A DNA stretch of 64,000 nucleotides from Clavibacter michiganensis subsp. insidiosus (lineage in GTDB: Bacteria; Actinomycetota; Actinomycetes; Actinomycetales; Microbacteriaceae), in contig NZ_MZMO01000001.1 of the NCBI RefSeq assembly GCF_002240565.1, positions 1,240,001 to 1,304,000 on the forward strand, written 5' to 3'. Position 1 is the first letter of the stretch, and each line of letters opens with the position of its first letter. This document shows positions 1-9,026 of this stretch, one piece after another. The translations under genes were made by a program, and so were the position numbers. The notes under the pieces are model-generated. The model saw only the letters and a list, made by a program, of their open reading frames with translations. It had not been told where the DNA came from and made no database searches.

Positions 1-90
1 CGGCGGTGGTCGCGGTCGCGAGGCCGACCGCGGCGCGTCCGCGGAGAGAGCGCCGCCGGGGGCCGTCGGTCGGGCGGGTGGATGTGCGGA

Positions 91-1347
91 TCACGGGGCG
101 TCCTCCACGCTCTTCTGCAGCTCCTCGAGGCTGGCGCCGAGGGGTCCGGGGACCGACGGGTAGGAGGTGTCCTGGGTCTGCAGCGACTGCACGGTCACGA
201 CGCCCACGACGGCCGCCGCGGCGATCAGCACGGACACGACCGCGATGCTGAGGGCCCGGCTGCCGCGTCGCTTCGCCGGGACGCGATCCGCGCCGGGTCG
301 GGCTGCCGGGGAGCCCGCGGCCGTCGGGTCGTCCCCGCGCGCGGGAGGCGCGGCGGCGAACAGCTCGGTCCGGGCGTCCCGATCCGCGGACGGCGCGGCA
401 GCGGCCGCACCCGCCCCGGCCACGCCGGCCCCGAAGGCGGCAGCCGCGGCGGCCGGCATCACCCGCGTTGACGTGGCCGTCGGCGCGTCCACCGCGGAGT
501 CGGGCGCGCGCCCGGTCCGCAGCTCCGCGGCGACCTCGCGCGCGGTGGGCCGCGTCGCGGGGTCGCGCCGGGTCATGCGGCCGAGGAGGTCCACCCACGA
601 GGCGCCGAGGCGGGCCGGGATCTCGGGGTCGCGGACGACGCGCGCCATGGTCGACTCGGCGGCCGTGCCCGGGAAGGTGCGGCGGCCGGTGAGGCACTCG
701 AGGAGCACGAGGCCGAGCGCGTAGACGTCGGTGGGCGCGCCCACCTCTTCGCCGAGCGCCTGCTCGGGACTGAGGTAGCTCACGGTGCCGACGATGGATC
801 CGGTCGACGTGAGGCGCGTGCCGTCCACGAGCCGCGCGATCCCGAAGTCGGTGAGCTTGGCGGCGGCCGGCTCGTCGTCCTCCTCGGGTCGGGCGAGCAG
901 CACGTTGGCGGGCTTCACGTCCCGGTGCACGACGCCGCGGCGGTGGATGTAGCCGAGCGCGTCGCTGAGGATCCCGCCGATGCGGGCGACCTCGGGCCCG
1001 GGCAGCGGCCCCTGCTTCATGCGGTCGGCGAGCGTCGTGCCGTCGACGATCTCCATCACGATGAAGGCGAGCACGCGGTCGGCGACGACGTCGTCGCCCA
1101 CGTCGAAGAGGGTCACGAGGCCGGGGTGGCTGAGGCCCGCGAGCATGCGCACCTCGCCCTCCTGGCGCTCGACCTCGGCCGGGTCCGCGGAGTCGGTCGC
1201 GAAGACCTTGACGGCGACCTCGCGGCCGAGCGTCTCGTCGGATGCGCGGTACACGGTGGCCATGCCGCCGCGTCCGAGCAGCCCGCTGATGCGGTAGCGG
1301 CCCGCCAGCAGCGTGCCGGCGAGCGGGTCGGGCCGTTCTCCGGGCAT
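91..1347 (-). CDS. PknB-type membrane Ser/Thr protein kinase
   Basis: 418 aa. The N-terminal half is a complete Hanks-type kinase domain: glycine loop GRGGMATVYRA, the ATP-binding Lys in VAVKVF, catalytic HRDVKPANVLL, DFG in TDFGIA, and the activation segment ending SPEQ. A Pro/Ala-rich linker follows, then one transmembrane helix (ALSIAVVSVLIAAAAVVGVV) and a short tail outside the cell. No PASTA repeats are present, so no peptidoglycan-sensing domain is visible. I chose the ATG at 1347 because the GAGAGG ribosome site lies just upstream and the glycine loop comes about 20 residues later; an in-frame start at 1455 would add a low-complexity extension. It is divergent from the rseP-like gene. 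Substrate unknown. Confidence 0.93.
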   Translation of the reverse strand: MPGERPDPLAGTLLAGRYRISGLLGRGGMATVYRASDETLGREVAVKVFATDSADPAEVERQEGEVRMLAGLSHPGLVTLFDVGDDVVADRVLAFIVMEIVDGTTLADRMKQGPLPGPEVARIGGILSDALGYIHRRGVVHRDVKPANVLLARPEEDDEPAAAKLTDFGIARLVDGTRLTSTGSIVGTVSYLSPEQALGEEVGAPTDVYALGLVLLECLTGRRTFPGTAAESTMARVVRDPEIPARLGASWVDLLGRMTRRDPATRPTAREVAAELRTGRAPDSAVDAPTATSTRVMPAAAAAAFGAGVAGAGAAAAAPSADRDARTELFAAAPPARGDDPTAAGSPAARPGADRVPAKRRGSRALSIAVVSVLIAAAAVVGVVTVQSLQTQDTSYPSVPGPLGASLEELQKSVEDAP

Positions 1348-1373
1348 GGGCGCACCTCTCGTCACGGGTTCCC

Positions 1374-1379
1374 AGACTA
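1374..1379 (-). promoter_or_regulatory. -10 element of the kinase gene
   Basis: TAGTCT on the minus strand, about 26 nt before the kinase ATG, leaving a short leader that contains GAGAGG. No convincing -35 is seen. Confidence 0.45.
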
Positions 1380-1470
1380 GCCGGGGGCTCCTGGGCGGCG
1401 CCCACCCGTCGCGGTCGCCGGCCAGCCTGCGGATCCGCGCCGCGGGGGCGTCCACCCAGGGTGCGGGAGG

Positions 1471-1476
1471 TAGCGT
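1471..1476 (+). promoter_or_regulatory. -10 element of the rseP-like gene
   Basis: TAGCGT, 8 nt before the ATG at 1485, spacing expected for a leaderless transcript. This supports the start at 1485 over the GTG at 1461, which lies upstream of the hexamer. Confidence 0.55.
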
Positions 1477-1484
1477 CTCCCACC

Positions 1485-2909
1485 ATGGACGGCGTCTTCC
1501 TCTACATCCTCGGGGTGCTCATCATCGTGGTCGGCGTCGCCGTGTCCATCGGCCTCCACGAGGTCGGGCACCTGGTGCCCGCGAAGCTCTTCGGCGTGCG
1601 CGTCACGCAGTACATGATCGGCTTCGGGCCGACGATCTTCAGCCGCCGCAAGGGCGAGACCGAGTACGGCGTGAAGGCCATCCCGCTCGGCGGCTACATC
1701 TCCATGATCGGCATGTTCCCGCCGCAGAGCTCCCGCGCCGGCACGAGCAGCACGGGGATCGCGCAGCTCGTCGGGACGGACAGCCGCCGCGGTGCCGCCG
1801 ACGCCGGATCCCCGGCCGCCCCCGACGCCGACGACCGCGCCGGCCGCGGCTTCTTCGACCTCCTCGTGCAGGACGCCCGCCAGGCGAGCGCCGAGAGCGT
1901 CGGCGACGAGGAGGACCGCGCCTTCTACAAGCTGCCCGTCCTCAAGCGCATGGTGATCATGCTCGGCGGCCCGGCGATGAACTTCCTCCTGGCGATCGTG
2001 CTGTTCGCGATCGTGCTCTGCGGCTTCGGCGTCACGACGCCCACCACCACGGTCGGCCAGGTGAACGCGTGCATCGTGCCCGCCGGATCCACCGCGTCGG
2101 CCGACGCCGCCACCTGCCCCGCCGGCGCTCCCGCGGCCCCGGGCGCGGCGGCGGGCCTCCAGCCCGGCGACACGATCGTCAGCATCGACGGCTCGCCGGT
2201 CACCGCATGGGACCAGGTCACGAGCACGGTCCAGGCCTCCGCCGGGAAGGAGCTCGACGTCGTCGTGGAGCGCGACGGCGCGCAGCAGACGCTCGCCATC
2301 ACGCCCGTGCTCACGGAGCAGGCCGTCCCCGGATCCCGCGGCGCCCCCGAGGTCGACGAGCGGGGGAACCCGGTCACGCGCGAGGTCGGCCTCATCGGCT
2401 TCAGCCCCACGCAGGCCGTGCAGCAGCAGCCGCTCTCCGCCGCCTTCACCACCACGGGCGAGAACATGGCCGCGGTCGGGAACCTCATCCTCAACCTCCC
2501 GCAGCGCCTGGTCGACGTCGGCCGCGCCGCGTTCGGCGGCGGGGAGCGCGACCCCAACGGCCCCATGAGCGTCGTCGGCGTCGGCCGCGTCGCGGGCGAG
2601 ATCGCGAGCCTCGACGAGACGCCGGTGGCGTCGCGCGCCTCCGCGATGATCGGCCTGGTCGCCTCCCTCAACGTGGCGCTCGGCATGATCAACCTGCTGC
2701 CGCTCCTGCCGCTCGACGGCGGTCACGTGCTCGGCGCGATCGTGGAGGGCGTCCGACGGTTCTTCGCGAAGGCCTTCGGCCGGCGCGACCCCGGGCCGGT
2801 CGACGTCGCGAAGCTCATGCCGCTGACGTTCGTGGTCGTCATCGTGTTCGGCGCCATGAGCGCGCTGCTGATCTTCGCCGACCTGGTGAACCCCGTCCGG
2901 CTGACCTGA
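1485..2909 (+). CDS. rseP: RseP/Rip1-like site-2 intramembrane metalloprotease
   Basis: 474 aa, M50 family. It cleaves membrane-embedded substrates such as anti-sigma factors. The zinc motif HEVGH is at residues 25-29 in the first membrane helix. A PDZ domain follows (GLQPGDTIVSIDGSPV, about residues 220-280), and the second catalytic motif LPLDGGHVLG lies in the C-terminal helix bundle (residue about 405). Unlike the E. coli protein only one PDZ domain is evident, as in Mycobacterium Rip1. It stands directly ahead of ispG, the usual order in actinobacteria, where dxr is often upstream as well; dxr is not seen in the sequence given. Confidence 0.93.
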   Translation: MDGVFLYILGVLIIVVGVAVSIGLHEVGHLVPAKLFGVRVTQYMIGFGPTIFSRRKGETEYGVKAIPLGGYISMIGMFPPQSSRAGTSSTGIAQLVGTDSRRGAADAGSPAAPDADDRAGRGFFDLLVQDARQASAESVGDEEDRAFYKLPVLKRMVIMLGGPAMNFLLAIVLFAIVLCGFGVTTPTTTVGQVNACIVPAGSTASADAATCPAGAPAAPGAAAGLQPGDTIVSIDGSPVTAWDQVTSTVQASAGKELDVVVERDGAQQTLAITPVLTEQAVPGSRGAPEVDERGNPVTREVGLIGFSPTQAVQQQPLSAAFTTTGENMAAVGNLILNLPQRLVDVGRAAFGGGERDPNGPMSVVGVGRVAGEIASLDETPVASRASAMIGLVASLNVALGMINLLPLLPLDGGHVLGAIVEGVRRFFAKAFGRRDPGPVDVAKLMPLTFVVVIVFGAMSALLIFADLVNPVRLT

Positions 2910-2944
2910 CCTCGCCCAGCGCCTGACCTCGCCCAGCGCCTGAC
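2906..2944 (+). repeat. 17-bp tandem repeat at the rseP stop
   Basis: The unit CTGACCTCGCCCAGCGC occurs twice in direct tandem (2906-2922 and 2923-2939) followed by a partial third copy. The first copy includes the TGA stop of the protease gene. Probably a slippage duplication in the rseP-ispG spacer. Confidence 0.85.
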
Positions 2945-3001
2945 GCGGCCCGCGCCCGACGCCCCGCGCCTCCGACGCACCGGGCGCGCAGGAATCGGAC
3001 G

Positions 3002-3007
3002 TAGGCT
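3002..3007 (+). promoter_or_regulatory. -10 element of ispG
   Basis: TAGGCT, 7 nt before the GTG start at 3015. No ribosome site lies between, so ispG is probably leaderless. Confidence 0.6.
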
Positions 3008-3014
3008 CTCTCCC

Positions 3015-4160
3015 GTGCCAGCAGTCAATCTCGGAATGCCGAAGGTCCCTGAGGTCCTCGCGCCCCGCCGCAAGACCCGTCAGATCAGCGTCGGCAAGGT
3101 GAAGGTGGGCGGGAACGCCCAGGTCAGCGTCCAGTCGATGACGACCACGCAAACGACCAACATCAACGCGACGCTTCAGCAGATCGCGGAGCTCACGGCC
3201 ACGGGCTGCGACATCGTGCGCGTCGCGGTGCCGCACCAGGACGACGCGGACGTGCTGCACATCCTGGCCAAGAAGAGCCAGATCCCGATCATCGCGGACA
3301 TCCACTTCCAGCCCCGCTACGTCTTCACGGCCATCGACGCCGGCGTCGGCGCGGTGCGCGTGAACCCGGGCAACATCCGCAAGTTCGACGACCAGGTCGG
3401 CGCCATCGCGAAGGCCGCCAAGGCCGCGGGCACCTCGATCCGCATCGGCGTCAACGCCGGATCCCTGCACCCGAGCCTGCTGCAGAAATACGGCAAGGCC
3501 ACGCCCGAGGCGCTCGTCGAGTCCGCCGTGTGGGAGGCCAGCCTCTTCGAGGAGCACGACTTCCACGACTTCAAGATCTCGGTCAAGCACAACGACCCGG
3601 TCATCATGGTGAAGGCCTACCGCCTCCTCGCCGAGCGCGGCGACTGGCCGCTCCACCTCGGCGTCACCGAGGCCGGTCCCGCGTTCCAGGGCACCATCAA
3701 GAGCGCCACCGCGTTCGGGATCCTGCTCTCCGAGGGCATCGGCGACACCATCCGCGTCTCCCTCTCCGCGCCGCCGGCCGAGGAGGTGAAGGTGGGCCTG
3801 CAGATCCTGCAGTCGCTCAACCTCCGCGAGCGCAAGCTCGAGATCGTCTCCTGCCCGAGCTGCGGCCGCGCCCAGGTCGACGTCTACTCGCTCGCCGAGC
3901 AGGTCACCGAGGGCCTCAAGCACGTCAACGTCCCGCTGCGCGTCGCCGTCATGGGCTGCGTCGTCAACGGGCCCGGCGAGGCCCGCGAGGCCGAGCTCGG
4001 CGTCGCGTCCGGCAACGGCCGCGGGCAGATCTTCGTCAAGGGCGAGGTCATCAAGACCGTGCCCGAGGCCGAGATCGTCCAGACGCTCATCGAGGAGGCC
4101 AACCGCCTCGCCGCGGAGATGCCCGCGGGATCCATCGGCAGCCCCGAGATCCTCGTCTAG
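3015..4160 (+). CDS. ispG: 4-hydroxy-3-methylbut-2-enyl diphosphate synthase (MEP pathway)
   Basis: 381 aa, normal length for the short bacterial form. It reductively converts MEcPP to HMBPP in non-mevalonate isoprenoid synthesis, using a [4Fe-4S] cluster. The cluster ligands are visible near the C-terminus: CPSCGR (about residues 281-284) and [11 protein letters not shown] (about residue 315), with the conserved Glu shortly after. The N-terminal TIM-barrel half carries [15 protein letters not shown] and [11 protein letters not shown] start chosen from the TAGGCT hexamer 7 nt upstream. The next gene, oleA, begins about 110 nt later behind its own promoter-like hexamer. Confidence 0.97.
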   Translation: MPAVNLGMPKVPEVLAPRRKTRQISVGKVKVGGNAQVSVQSMTTTQTTNINATLQQIAELTATGCDIVRVAVPHQDDADVLHILAKKSQIPIIADIHFQPRYVFTAIDAGVGAVRVNPGNIRKFDDQVGAIAKAAKAAGTSIRIGVNAGSLHPSLLQKYGKATPEALVESAVWEASLFEEHDFHDFKISVKHNDPVIMVKAYRLLAERGDWPLHLGVTEAGPAFQGTIKSATAFGILLSEGIGDTIRVSLSAPPAEEVKVGLQILQSLNLRERKLEIVSCPSCGRAQVDVYSLAEQVTEGLKHVNVPLRVAVMGCVVNGPGEAREAELGVASGNGRGQIFVKGEVIKTVPEAEIVQTLIEEANRLAAEMPAGSIGSPEILV

Positions 4161-4220
4161 TCCCTTCCCTCCCCACCCGCCCGCGCAGGCGTCGGCGCGT
4201 CGGCGCGCGCCGGCTGCGCG

Positions 4221-4226
4221 TAGGCT
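4221..4226 (+). promoter_or_regulatory. -10 element of the ole cluster
   Basis: TAGGCT about 48 nt before the oleA start. It suggests the olefin genes have their own promoter with a leader of roughly 40 nt, instead of relying only on ispG readthrough. Confidence 0.45.
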
Positions 4227-4273
4227 CTGCTAGTCGTCCGCCCGGCGGACCGCCCCACGAACTGAGGATGCTG

Positions 4274-5299
4274 TTGAACGGTAACGCCACTTTCCGGCAT
4301 CGGAACACCTCCCTGCTGGGGCTCGCCAGCGTCCTCGCCCCGCACACCGTGACCTCGGTCGAGATCGACGACCGCCTGAAGCCGGTGCTCTCGCGCCTCC
4401 GCCTCCCCACCGGTCTCCTGCAGCGCGTCGCGGGTGTGCTCGAGCGCCGCAACTGGGACACGTCGATGTCCTTCGACGCGGCCGCCACCGAGGCCGGGCG
4501 CAAGGCGCTCGCGCAGGCCGGCGTCCAGCCGTCGCAGATCGGGCTGCTCATCAACACCTCTGTGACGCGCGCGCACCTCGAGCCGAGCGTCGCCGTCAGC
4601 ATCCACAACGGCCTCGGGCTGCCGTCCTCCGCCCTCAACTTCGACATCGCCAACGCGTGCCTCGGCTTCGTCAACGCGATGACGCTCGCGGGCCACCTCA
4701 TCGACTCCGGCCAGATCGACTACGCGATGATCGTCGACGGCGAGGACGCCGGCGAGATCCGCCACAACACGGTCGCGCGCCTGCTCCGCCCGGAGACCAC
4801 GCGCGCCGACTTCCTCAGCGAGTTCCCCAGCCTCACGCTCGGCGCGGGCGCCGCGGCGGCCGTGCTCGGCCGCACGAGCGACCACCCCGAGGGGCACCGG
4901 ATCCTCGGCGGCGTCACGCGCGCCGCCACCCAGCACCACGAGCTCTGCATCGGCGACGTGGACGGCATGTTCACCGACACGAAGGAGCTGCTCCGCGGCG
5001 GCATGGAGCTCGTCGTCGACGCGTGGAAGGAAGCCGCGCAGGACGACTGGGAGTGGTCGGACATGGACCGCTACATCCTCCACCAGGTGTCGGATGTGCA
5101 CACGAACGCCATCGTCAAGGCCGCGAAGCTCGACAAGTCGCGCGTGCCGCTCACCTACCCGCGCTACGGCAACGTCGGTCCCGCGAGCATCCCCATCACG
5201 CTCGCCGACCAGGCCGACAGCCTCAGCCGCGGCGACCGCGTGCTCTGCATGGGCGTGGGCTCCGGCCTCAACACGGCCATGACCGAGATCCTCTGGTAG
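4274..5299 (+). CDS. oleA: OleA, acyl-CoA head-to-head thiolase (olefin synthesis)
   Basis: 341 aa, thiolase superfamily. OleA condenses two fatty acyl-CoAs to a 2-alkyl-3-ketoalkanoate, the first step of long-chain olefin synthesis. Nucleophile Cys129 lies in FDIANACLGF, with His in ILHQVSD and Asn in RYGNVGPASIP. OleA-specific traits are HQVS in place of the FabH HQAN, and a Glu at residue 103 (HLEPS) exactly 26 residues before the Cys, matching the Glu117/Cys143 spacing described for Xanthomonas OleA. Start: GAGG (4264-4267) abuts the ATG at 4268 but is 6 nt from TTG 4274, so the TTG is preferred. First gene of oleA-oleBC-oleD. A generic FabH is the alternative, but the context argues against it. 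Confidence 0.9.
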   Translation: MNGNATFRHRNTSLLGLASVLAPHTVTSVEIDDRLKPVLSRLRLPTGLLQRVAGVLERRNWDTSMSFDAAATEAGRKALAQAGVQPSQIGLLINTSVTRAHLEPSVAVSIHNGLGLPSSALNFDIANACLGFVNAMTLAGHLIDSGQIDYAMIVDGEDAGEIRHNTVARLLRPETTRADFLSEFPSLTLGAGAAAAVLGRTSDHPEGHRILGGVTRAATQHHELCIGDVDGMFTDTKELLRGGMELVVDAWKEAAQDDWEWSDMDRYILHQVSDVHTNAIVKAAKLDKSRVPLTYPRYGNVGPASIPITLADQADSLSRGDRVLCMGVGSGLNTAMTEILW

Positions 5300-5306
5300 C
5301 CGCGGC

Positions 5307-7985
5307 GTGAGCGCATCGGCCGCGGTCGCCCCGGCGACCGTCCCCGCGGCAGGTCCCGACGGGCAGCCGCTGCCCGGCCTCGACCCCGCCTGGTCGCGCG
5401 TCGTGCGCGCGAGCGGGCACGGCTGGCACCTGCTCGACACGGGGGAGCGGCTAGCGGCCACGGGCGCGCCCGTCGCGGGCACGATCCTCTGCGTGCACGG
5501 CAACCCCACCTGGTCGTACCTGTGGCGGCGCATCGCGGCGGAGTCGCTGGCGTGCGCCGAGCGGGATCCGTCGCGGCCGGCCTGGCGCGTGGTCGCCGTC
5601 GACCAGCTCGACATGGGCTTCTCCGAGCGCACGGGCACCGCGCGCACGCTGCCGACGCGGCTCGACGACCTGCAGGCGCTCACCGACGAGCTCGGCATCT
5701 CGGGATCCGGCGCCACCGGCCCCGTCGTCACGCTCGGCCACGACTGGGGCGGCGTCGTCAGCCTCGGCTGGGCCCTGCGGAACCGCGACGTGCTCGCCGG
5801 GGTCATGGCGCTCAACACGGCCGTGCACCAGGAGGAGGGCGTGCCCATCCCGTGGCCGCTGCGGCTCGCGCTCGCGACGGGGATCCACGACGCGGCCACG
5901 CGCGGCACGAACGGCTTCCTCGCCACCACGCTCGCCCTCGCGCACCCGCCGCTCGACCCGGCCGTGCGTCGCGCGTTCGCGGCGCCGTACCGGGGTGCGT
6001 CCCGCCGCGCCGGGATCCGCGGCTTCGTCGCCGACATCCCCGTGGGCCTCGCGCACCCCAGCCACGCGACCCTCACGTCCATCGCCGAGGGGCTCCGCGA
6101 CCTCGACCTGCCGGCCCTGTTCGTCTGGGGGCCGCGCGACCCGATCTTCTCCGACGTCTACCTCTCCGACCTCCTCGAGCGGCTGCCGCACGCCGACGTG
6201 CACCGCGTCGAGGGCGCCGGCCACCTCGTCGCCGAGGACCACGACTACGCGTCGACCGCGCTCGACTGGCTGGCCGACCGGATCGCGCCCGGATCGGCGC
6301 CCGCCCCGCGTCCCGCTCCGGCGGCCTCCCCCGACGCCGCGCCGGTCCGCCTGCTCGGCGCGCTCCTCGAGGAGCTGCGCGACAGCGACGACCCCGTCCT
6401 CGTCGAGATGGCGCCGCGCGGCGGCGGCGGTCCGCGCACCGTCTCCTGGCGGCTGCTCGCGCGCCGCGTGCGCGAGATCGCGGCGGGCCTCCACGCCCGG
6501 GGCCTCCGCGCGGGCGACCGCGTCTCGCTCCTCGTGCCGCCGGGCGCCGACCTCACCGCCCTCCTCTACGCGTGCCTCCGCATCGGCGCGATCGTCGTGG
6601 TCGCCGACGCGGGACTCGGCGTGAAGGGCCTCGGGCGCGCGGTCGCCGGATCCCGCCCCGACGTGGTCGTCGGCATCCCCGCCGGCCTCGCCCTCGCGCG
6701 CGCCCTCGGCTGGCCGGGGGAACGCATCTCCGTCACCACGCTCGCGCCGCCCGTCGCCCGCGCGCTCGGCGTCGCCGCGAGCCTGCCGGAGATCGCCCGC
6801 GACGGCCGCGCGCAGGTCCTCCCGCCCGCGCCCGCGGCGGACGACGACGCCGCGATCCTCTTCACCTCGGGATCCACCGGACCCGCCAAGGGCGTCGTCT
6901 ACACGCACCGCCAGCTGGCCGCCCTCCGCGACACCCTCGGCTCCCGCTTCGACGTGGGCGTCGGCACCGGGCTCGTCGCGGGCTTCGCGCCGTTCGCGCT
7001 GCTCGGCCCCGCGCTCGGCGCCACGAGCGTCACGCCCGACATGGACGTGACCCGCCCGCGCGACCTCACCGCGTCGGCCCTCGCGGCCGCGGCCCGCGCG
7101 GCCGACGCCACGGTCGTCTTCGCGTCTCCGGCGGCGCTCGCGAACGTCGTCGCGACGGCGGGCGCGCTCACCGCCGACGACCGCGCGGCGCTCGCCCGCG
7201 TCCGCTCGCTCCTGTCCGCCGGAGCCCCGCTCTCGGAGGCCCTGCTCACGCGCGCCGCCGCGCTCGTCCCGGCCGCCGAGGTCCACACGCCCTACGGGAT
7301 GACCGAGGGGCTGCTGCTCACCGACGTGACGCTCGAGGGGATCCGCGACGCCGCCCGTCGCGGCGACGCCGGCGTCTGCGTGGGCTCGCCCGTCGATCCG
7401 GTGGACATCCGCATCAGCCCGCTCGACGCCGACGGCGCCGCGACCGGCGCCCTCACGTCCGAGCCCGGCGTCACGGGCGAGATCGTCGCCGCCGCCCCGC
7501 ACGTGCACGACCGGTACGACCGCCTCTACGTCACCGACCGCGCGGCCCGCCGCGACTCGGCCGACGGGATCCGCCGCCACCGCACGGGCGACGTCGGCCA
7601 CCTCGACGCCACGGGCGCGCTCTGGGTCGAGGGCCGGCTGCCGCACGTGATCACCACGGCCGACGGCGTGCTCACGCCCGTCGGCCCCGAGCAGCGCGCC
7701 GAGTCCGTGCCCGGCGTCGGTCGCGCCGCGGCCGTGGGCGTCGGGCCCGCGGGCGTGCAGCAGCTGGTGCTGGTGGTGGAGACGGTGCCCGCCGTGCGCC
7801 GGGTCGGCCTCGCGGAGGCCGACCTCGCCGCGGCCGCGCGCGCCGCCGTCGGGGTCCCCGTCGCCGCGGTCATCGTCGTGCCCGTGCTCCCCACGGACGT
7901 CCGCCACAACTCCAAGGTCGACCGGGCGCGCCTCGGGCGCTGGGCCGCGGGGATCCTCGCGGGCGGCCGGGTCACGGCGCCGTGA
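5307..7985 (+). CDS. oleBC: OleBC fusion: beta-lactone decarboxylase + beta-lactone synthetase
   Basis: 892 aa, two enzymes in one chain. Residues about 35-325 are an alpha/beta-hydrolase of the haloalkane-dehalogenase type (OleB): HGNPTWSYLW oxyanion region, nucleophile Asp146 in GHDWGG, His in EGAGHLVAED. After a Pro/Ala-rich linker (about 325-345), residues 350-890 are an AMP-ligase-fold OleC with LFTSGSTGPAKGVVYTH (about 515-531), TPYGMTEG and HRTGDVGHLD. OleC makes a beta-lactone from the 3-hydroxy acid and OleB removes CO2 to give the cis-olefin. The fused form is known from actinobacteria such as Micrococcus luteus. GTG start 7 nt after oleA; the stop overlaps oleD as GTGA. Confidence 0.92.
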   Translation: MSASAAVAPATVPAAGPDGQPLPGLDPAWSRVVRASGHGWHLLDTGERLAATGAPVAGTILCVHGNPTWSYLWRRIAAESLACAERDPSRPAWRVVAVDQLDMGFSERTGTARTLPTRLDDLQALTDELGISGSGATGPVVTLGHDWGGVVSLGWALRNRDVLAGVMALNTAVHQEEGVPIPWPLRLALATGIHDAATRGTNGFLATTLALAHPPLDPAVRRAFAAPYRGASRRAGIRGFVADIPVGLAHPSHATLTSIAEGLRDLDLPALFVWGPRDPIFSDVYLSDLLERLPHADVHRVEGAGHLVAEDHDYASTALDWLADRIAPGSAPAPRPAPAASPDAAPVRLLGALLEELRDSDDPVLVEMAPRGGGGPRTVSWRLLARRVREIAAGLHARGLRAGDRVSLLVPPGADLTALLYACLRIGAIVVVADAGLGVKGLGRAVAGSRPDVVVGIPAGLALARALGWPGERISVTTLAPPVARALGVAASLPEIARDGRAQVLPPAPAADDDAAILFTSGSTGPAKGVVYTHRQLAALRDTLGSRFDVGVGTGLVAGFAPFALLGPALGATSVTPDMDVTRPRDLTASALAAAARAADATVVFASPAALANVVATAGALTADDRAALARVRSLLSAGAPLSEALLTRAAALVPAAEVHTPYGMTEGLLLTDVTLEGIRDAARRGDAGVCVGSPVDPVDIRISPLDADGAATGALTSEPGVTGEIVAAAPHVHDRYDRLYVTDRAARRDSADGIRRHRTGDVGHLDATGALWVEGRLPHVITTADGVLTPVGPEQRAESVPGVGRAAAVGVGPAGVQQLVLVVETVPAVRRVGLAEADLAAAARAAVGVPVAAVIVVPVLPTDVRHNSKVDRARLGRWAAGILAGGRVTAP

Positions 7986-8995
7986 TCGTCCTCGTCACGG
8001 GCGCCAGCGGGATGCTCGGCCGTGCCGTCGCGGAGCGCCTCGCGGCCGCGGGGCACGCCGTCCGCACCTTCCAGCGGCAGCCGTCCGGCCTCGCGGGGAG
8101 CGGCACGGAGCCGGTGCCCGGATCCGTCGTCGACCTCCGCGGCAGCGTCACCGATCCGGCCGCCGTCCTCCGCGCGGTCGAGGGCGTCGACGCCGTGATC
8201 CACCTCGCCGCCAAGGTCTCGCTCGCCGGCGACCCGGCCGACTTCCGCGCCGTCAACGTCGAGGGCACGCGCTCGCTCCTCGGGGCGGCGCGCTCGGCCG
8301 GCGTCACCCGGTTCGTCCACGTCTCCTCCCCGTCCGTCGCGCACACGGGCCTCTCCATCACGGGCGACGGCGCCGGCCCCGCGGATCCCGTCCGCGCCCG
8401 CGGCGACTACGCCCGCACCAAGGCCGAGGGCGAGCTGATCGCGCTGGCCGCCGACGACCCCGCGATGCGCGTGCTCGCGGTCCGTCCGCACCTCGTCTGG
8501 GGCCCCGGCGACACGCAGCTCGTCGCCCGCATCGTCGCCCGGGCCGCGCGCGGACGCCTGCCCCTCCTCGGCCACGGCGCCGCGCTGATCGACACCGTCT
8601 ACCGCGACAACGCCGCCGACGCGATCGTCGCCGCGCTCGACGCCGCCGACACCGCGCACGGCCTGGCCTACGTCGTCACCAACGGCGAGCCGCGCCCGGT
8701 GGCCGAGCTGCTCGCGGGCATGTGCCGCGCGGCCGGGGTGCCCGTGCCGCGGATCCGCGTGCCCGCCGCCCTGGCCCGCGCCGCCGGGGGAGCGGTGGAG
8801 CGCGTCTGGGCCGTGCGCCCCGGATCCGACGAGCCGCCCATGACCCGCTTCCTCGCCGAGCAGCTCTCCACCGCGCACTGGTTCGACCAGCGCGAGACCC
8901 GCCGGGCGCTCGGCTGGACCCCCGCCGTCTCCCTCGACGAGGGCTTCGAGCGCCTGCGCCTCTCGTACGCCGCCGAGCGCGCCGTCGCGCGCTGA
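7982..8995 (+). CDS. oleD: OleD, NADPH-dependent 2-alkyl-3-ketoacid reductase
   Basis: 337 aa, extended short-chain dehydrogenase of the 3-beta-HSD group. It reduces the OleA product to the 2-alkyl-3-hydroxyalkanoic acid used by OleC. The Rossmann motif TGASGMLG is at residues 6-13, and the catalytic Tyr-Lys pair is DYARTKAEGE (about residues 141-150), with Ser in HVSSPSVAH. GTG start overlaps the oleBC stop (GTGA), implying coupled translation. With OleA and OleBC the full four-activity olefin pathway is present. The reductase family alone would not be specific; the assignment rests on the cluster. Confidence 0.9.
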   Translation: MIVLVTGASGMLGRAVAERLAAAGHAVRTFQRQPSGLAGSGTEPVPGSVVDLRGSVTDPAAVLRAVEGVDAVIHLAAKVSLAGDPADFRAVNVEGTRSLLGAARSAGVTRFVHVSSPSVAHTGLSITGDGAGPADPVRARGDYARTKAEGELIALAADDPAMRVLAVRPHLVWGPGDTQLVARIVARAARGRLPLLGHGAALIDTVYRDNAADAIVAALDAADTAHGLAYVVTNGEPRPVAELLAGMCRAAGVPVPRIRVPAALARAAGGAVERVWAVRPGSDEPPMTRFLAEQLSTAHWFDQRETRRALGWTPAVSLDEGFERLRLSYAAERAVAR

Positions 8996-9014
8996 GCCGG
9001 CCCGGGCGGATCGC

Positions 9015-9020
9015 TAGGCT
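9015..9020 (+). promoter_or_regulatory. -10 element of proS
   Basis: TAGGCT, 6 nt before the proS GTG start. No room for a ribosome site, so leaderless. Confidence 0.6.
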
Positions 9021-9026
9021 GATCCG

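Noticed and set aside
1377..3923. 848-codon minus-strand open frame over rseP and ispG
   Set aside because: Antisense shadow of two clear genes; composition of Arg/Asp/Gly/His runs with no domain, typical of high-GC antisense frames.
5451..7907. 818-codon minus-strand frame over oleBC
   Set aside because: Shadow frame; the plus-strand product has intact catalytic motifs.
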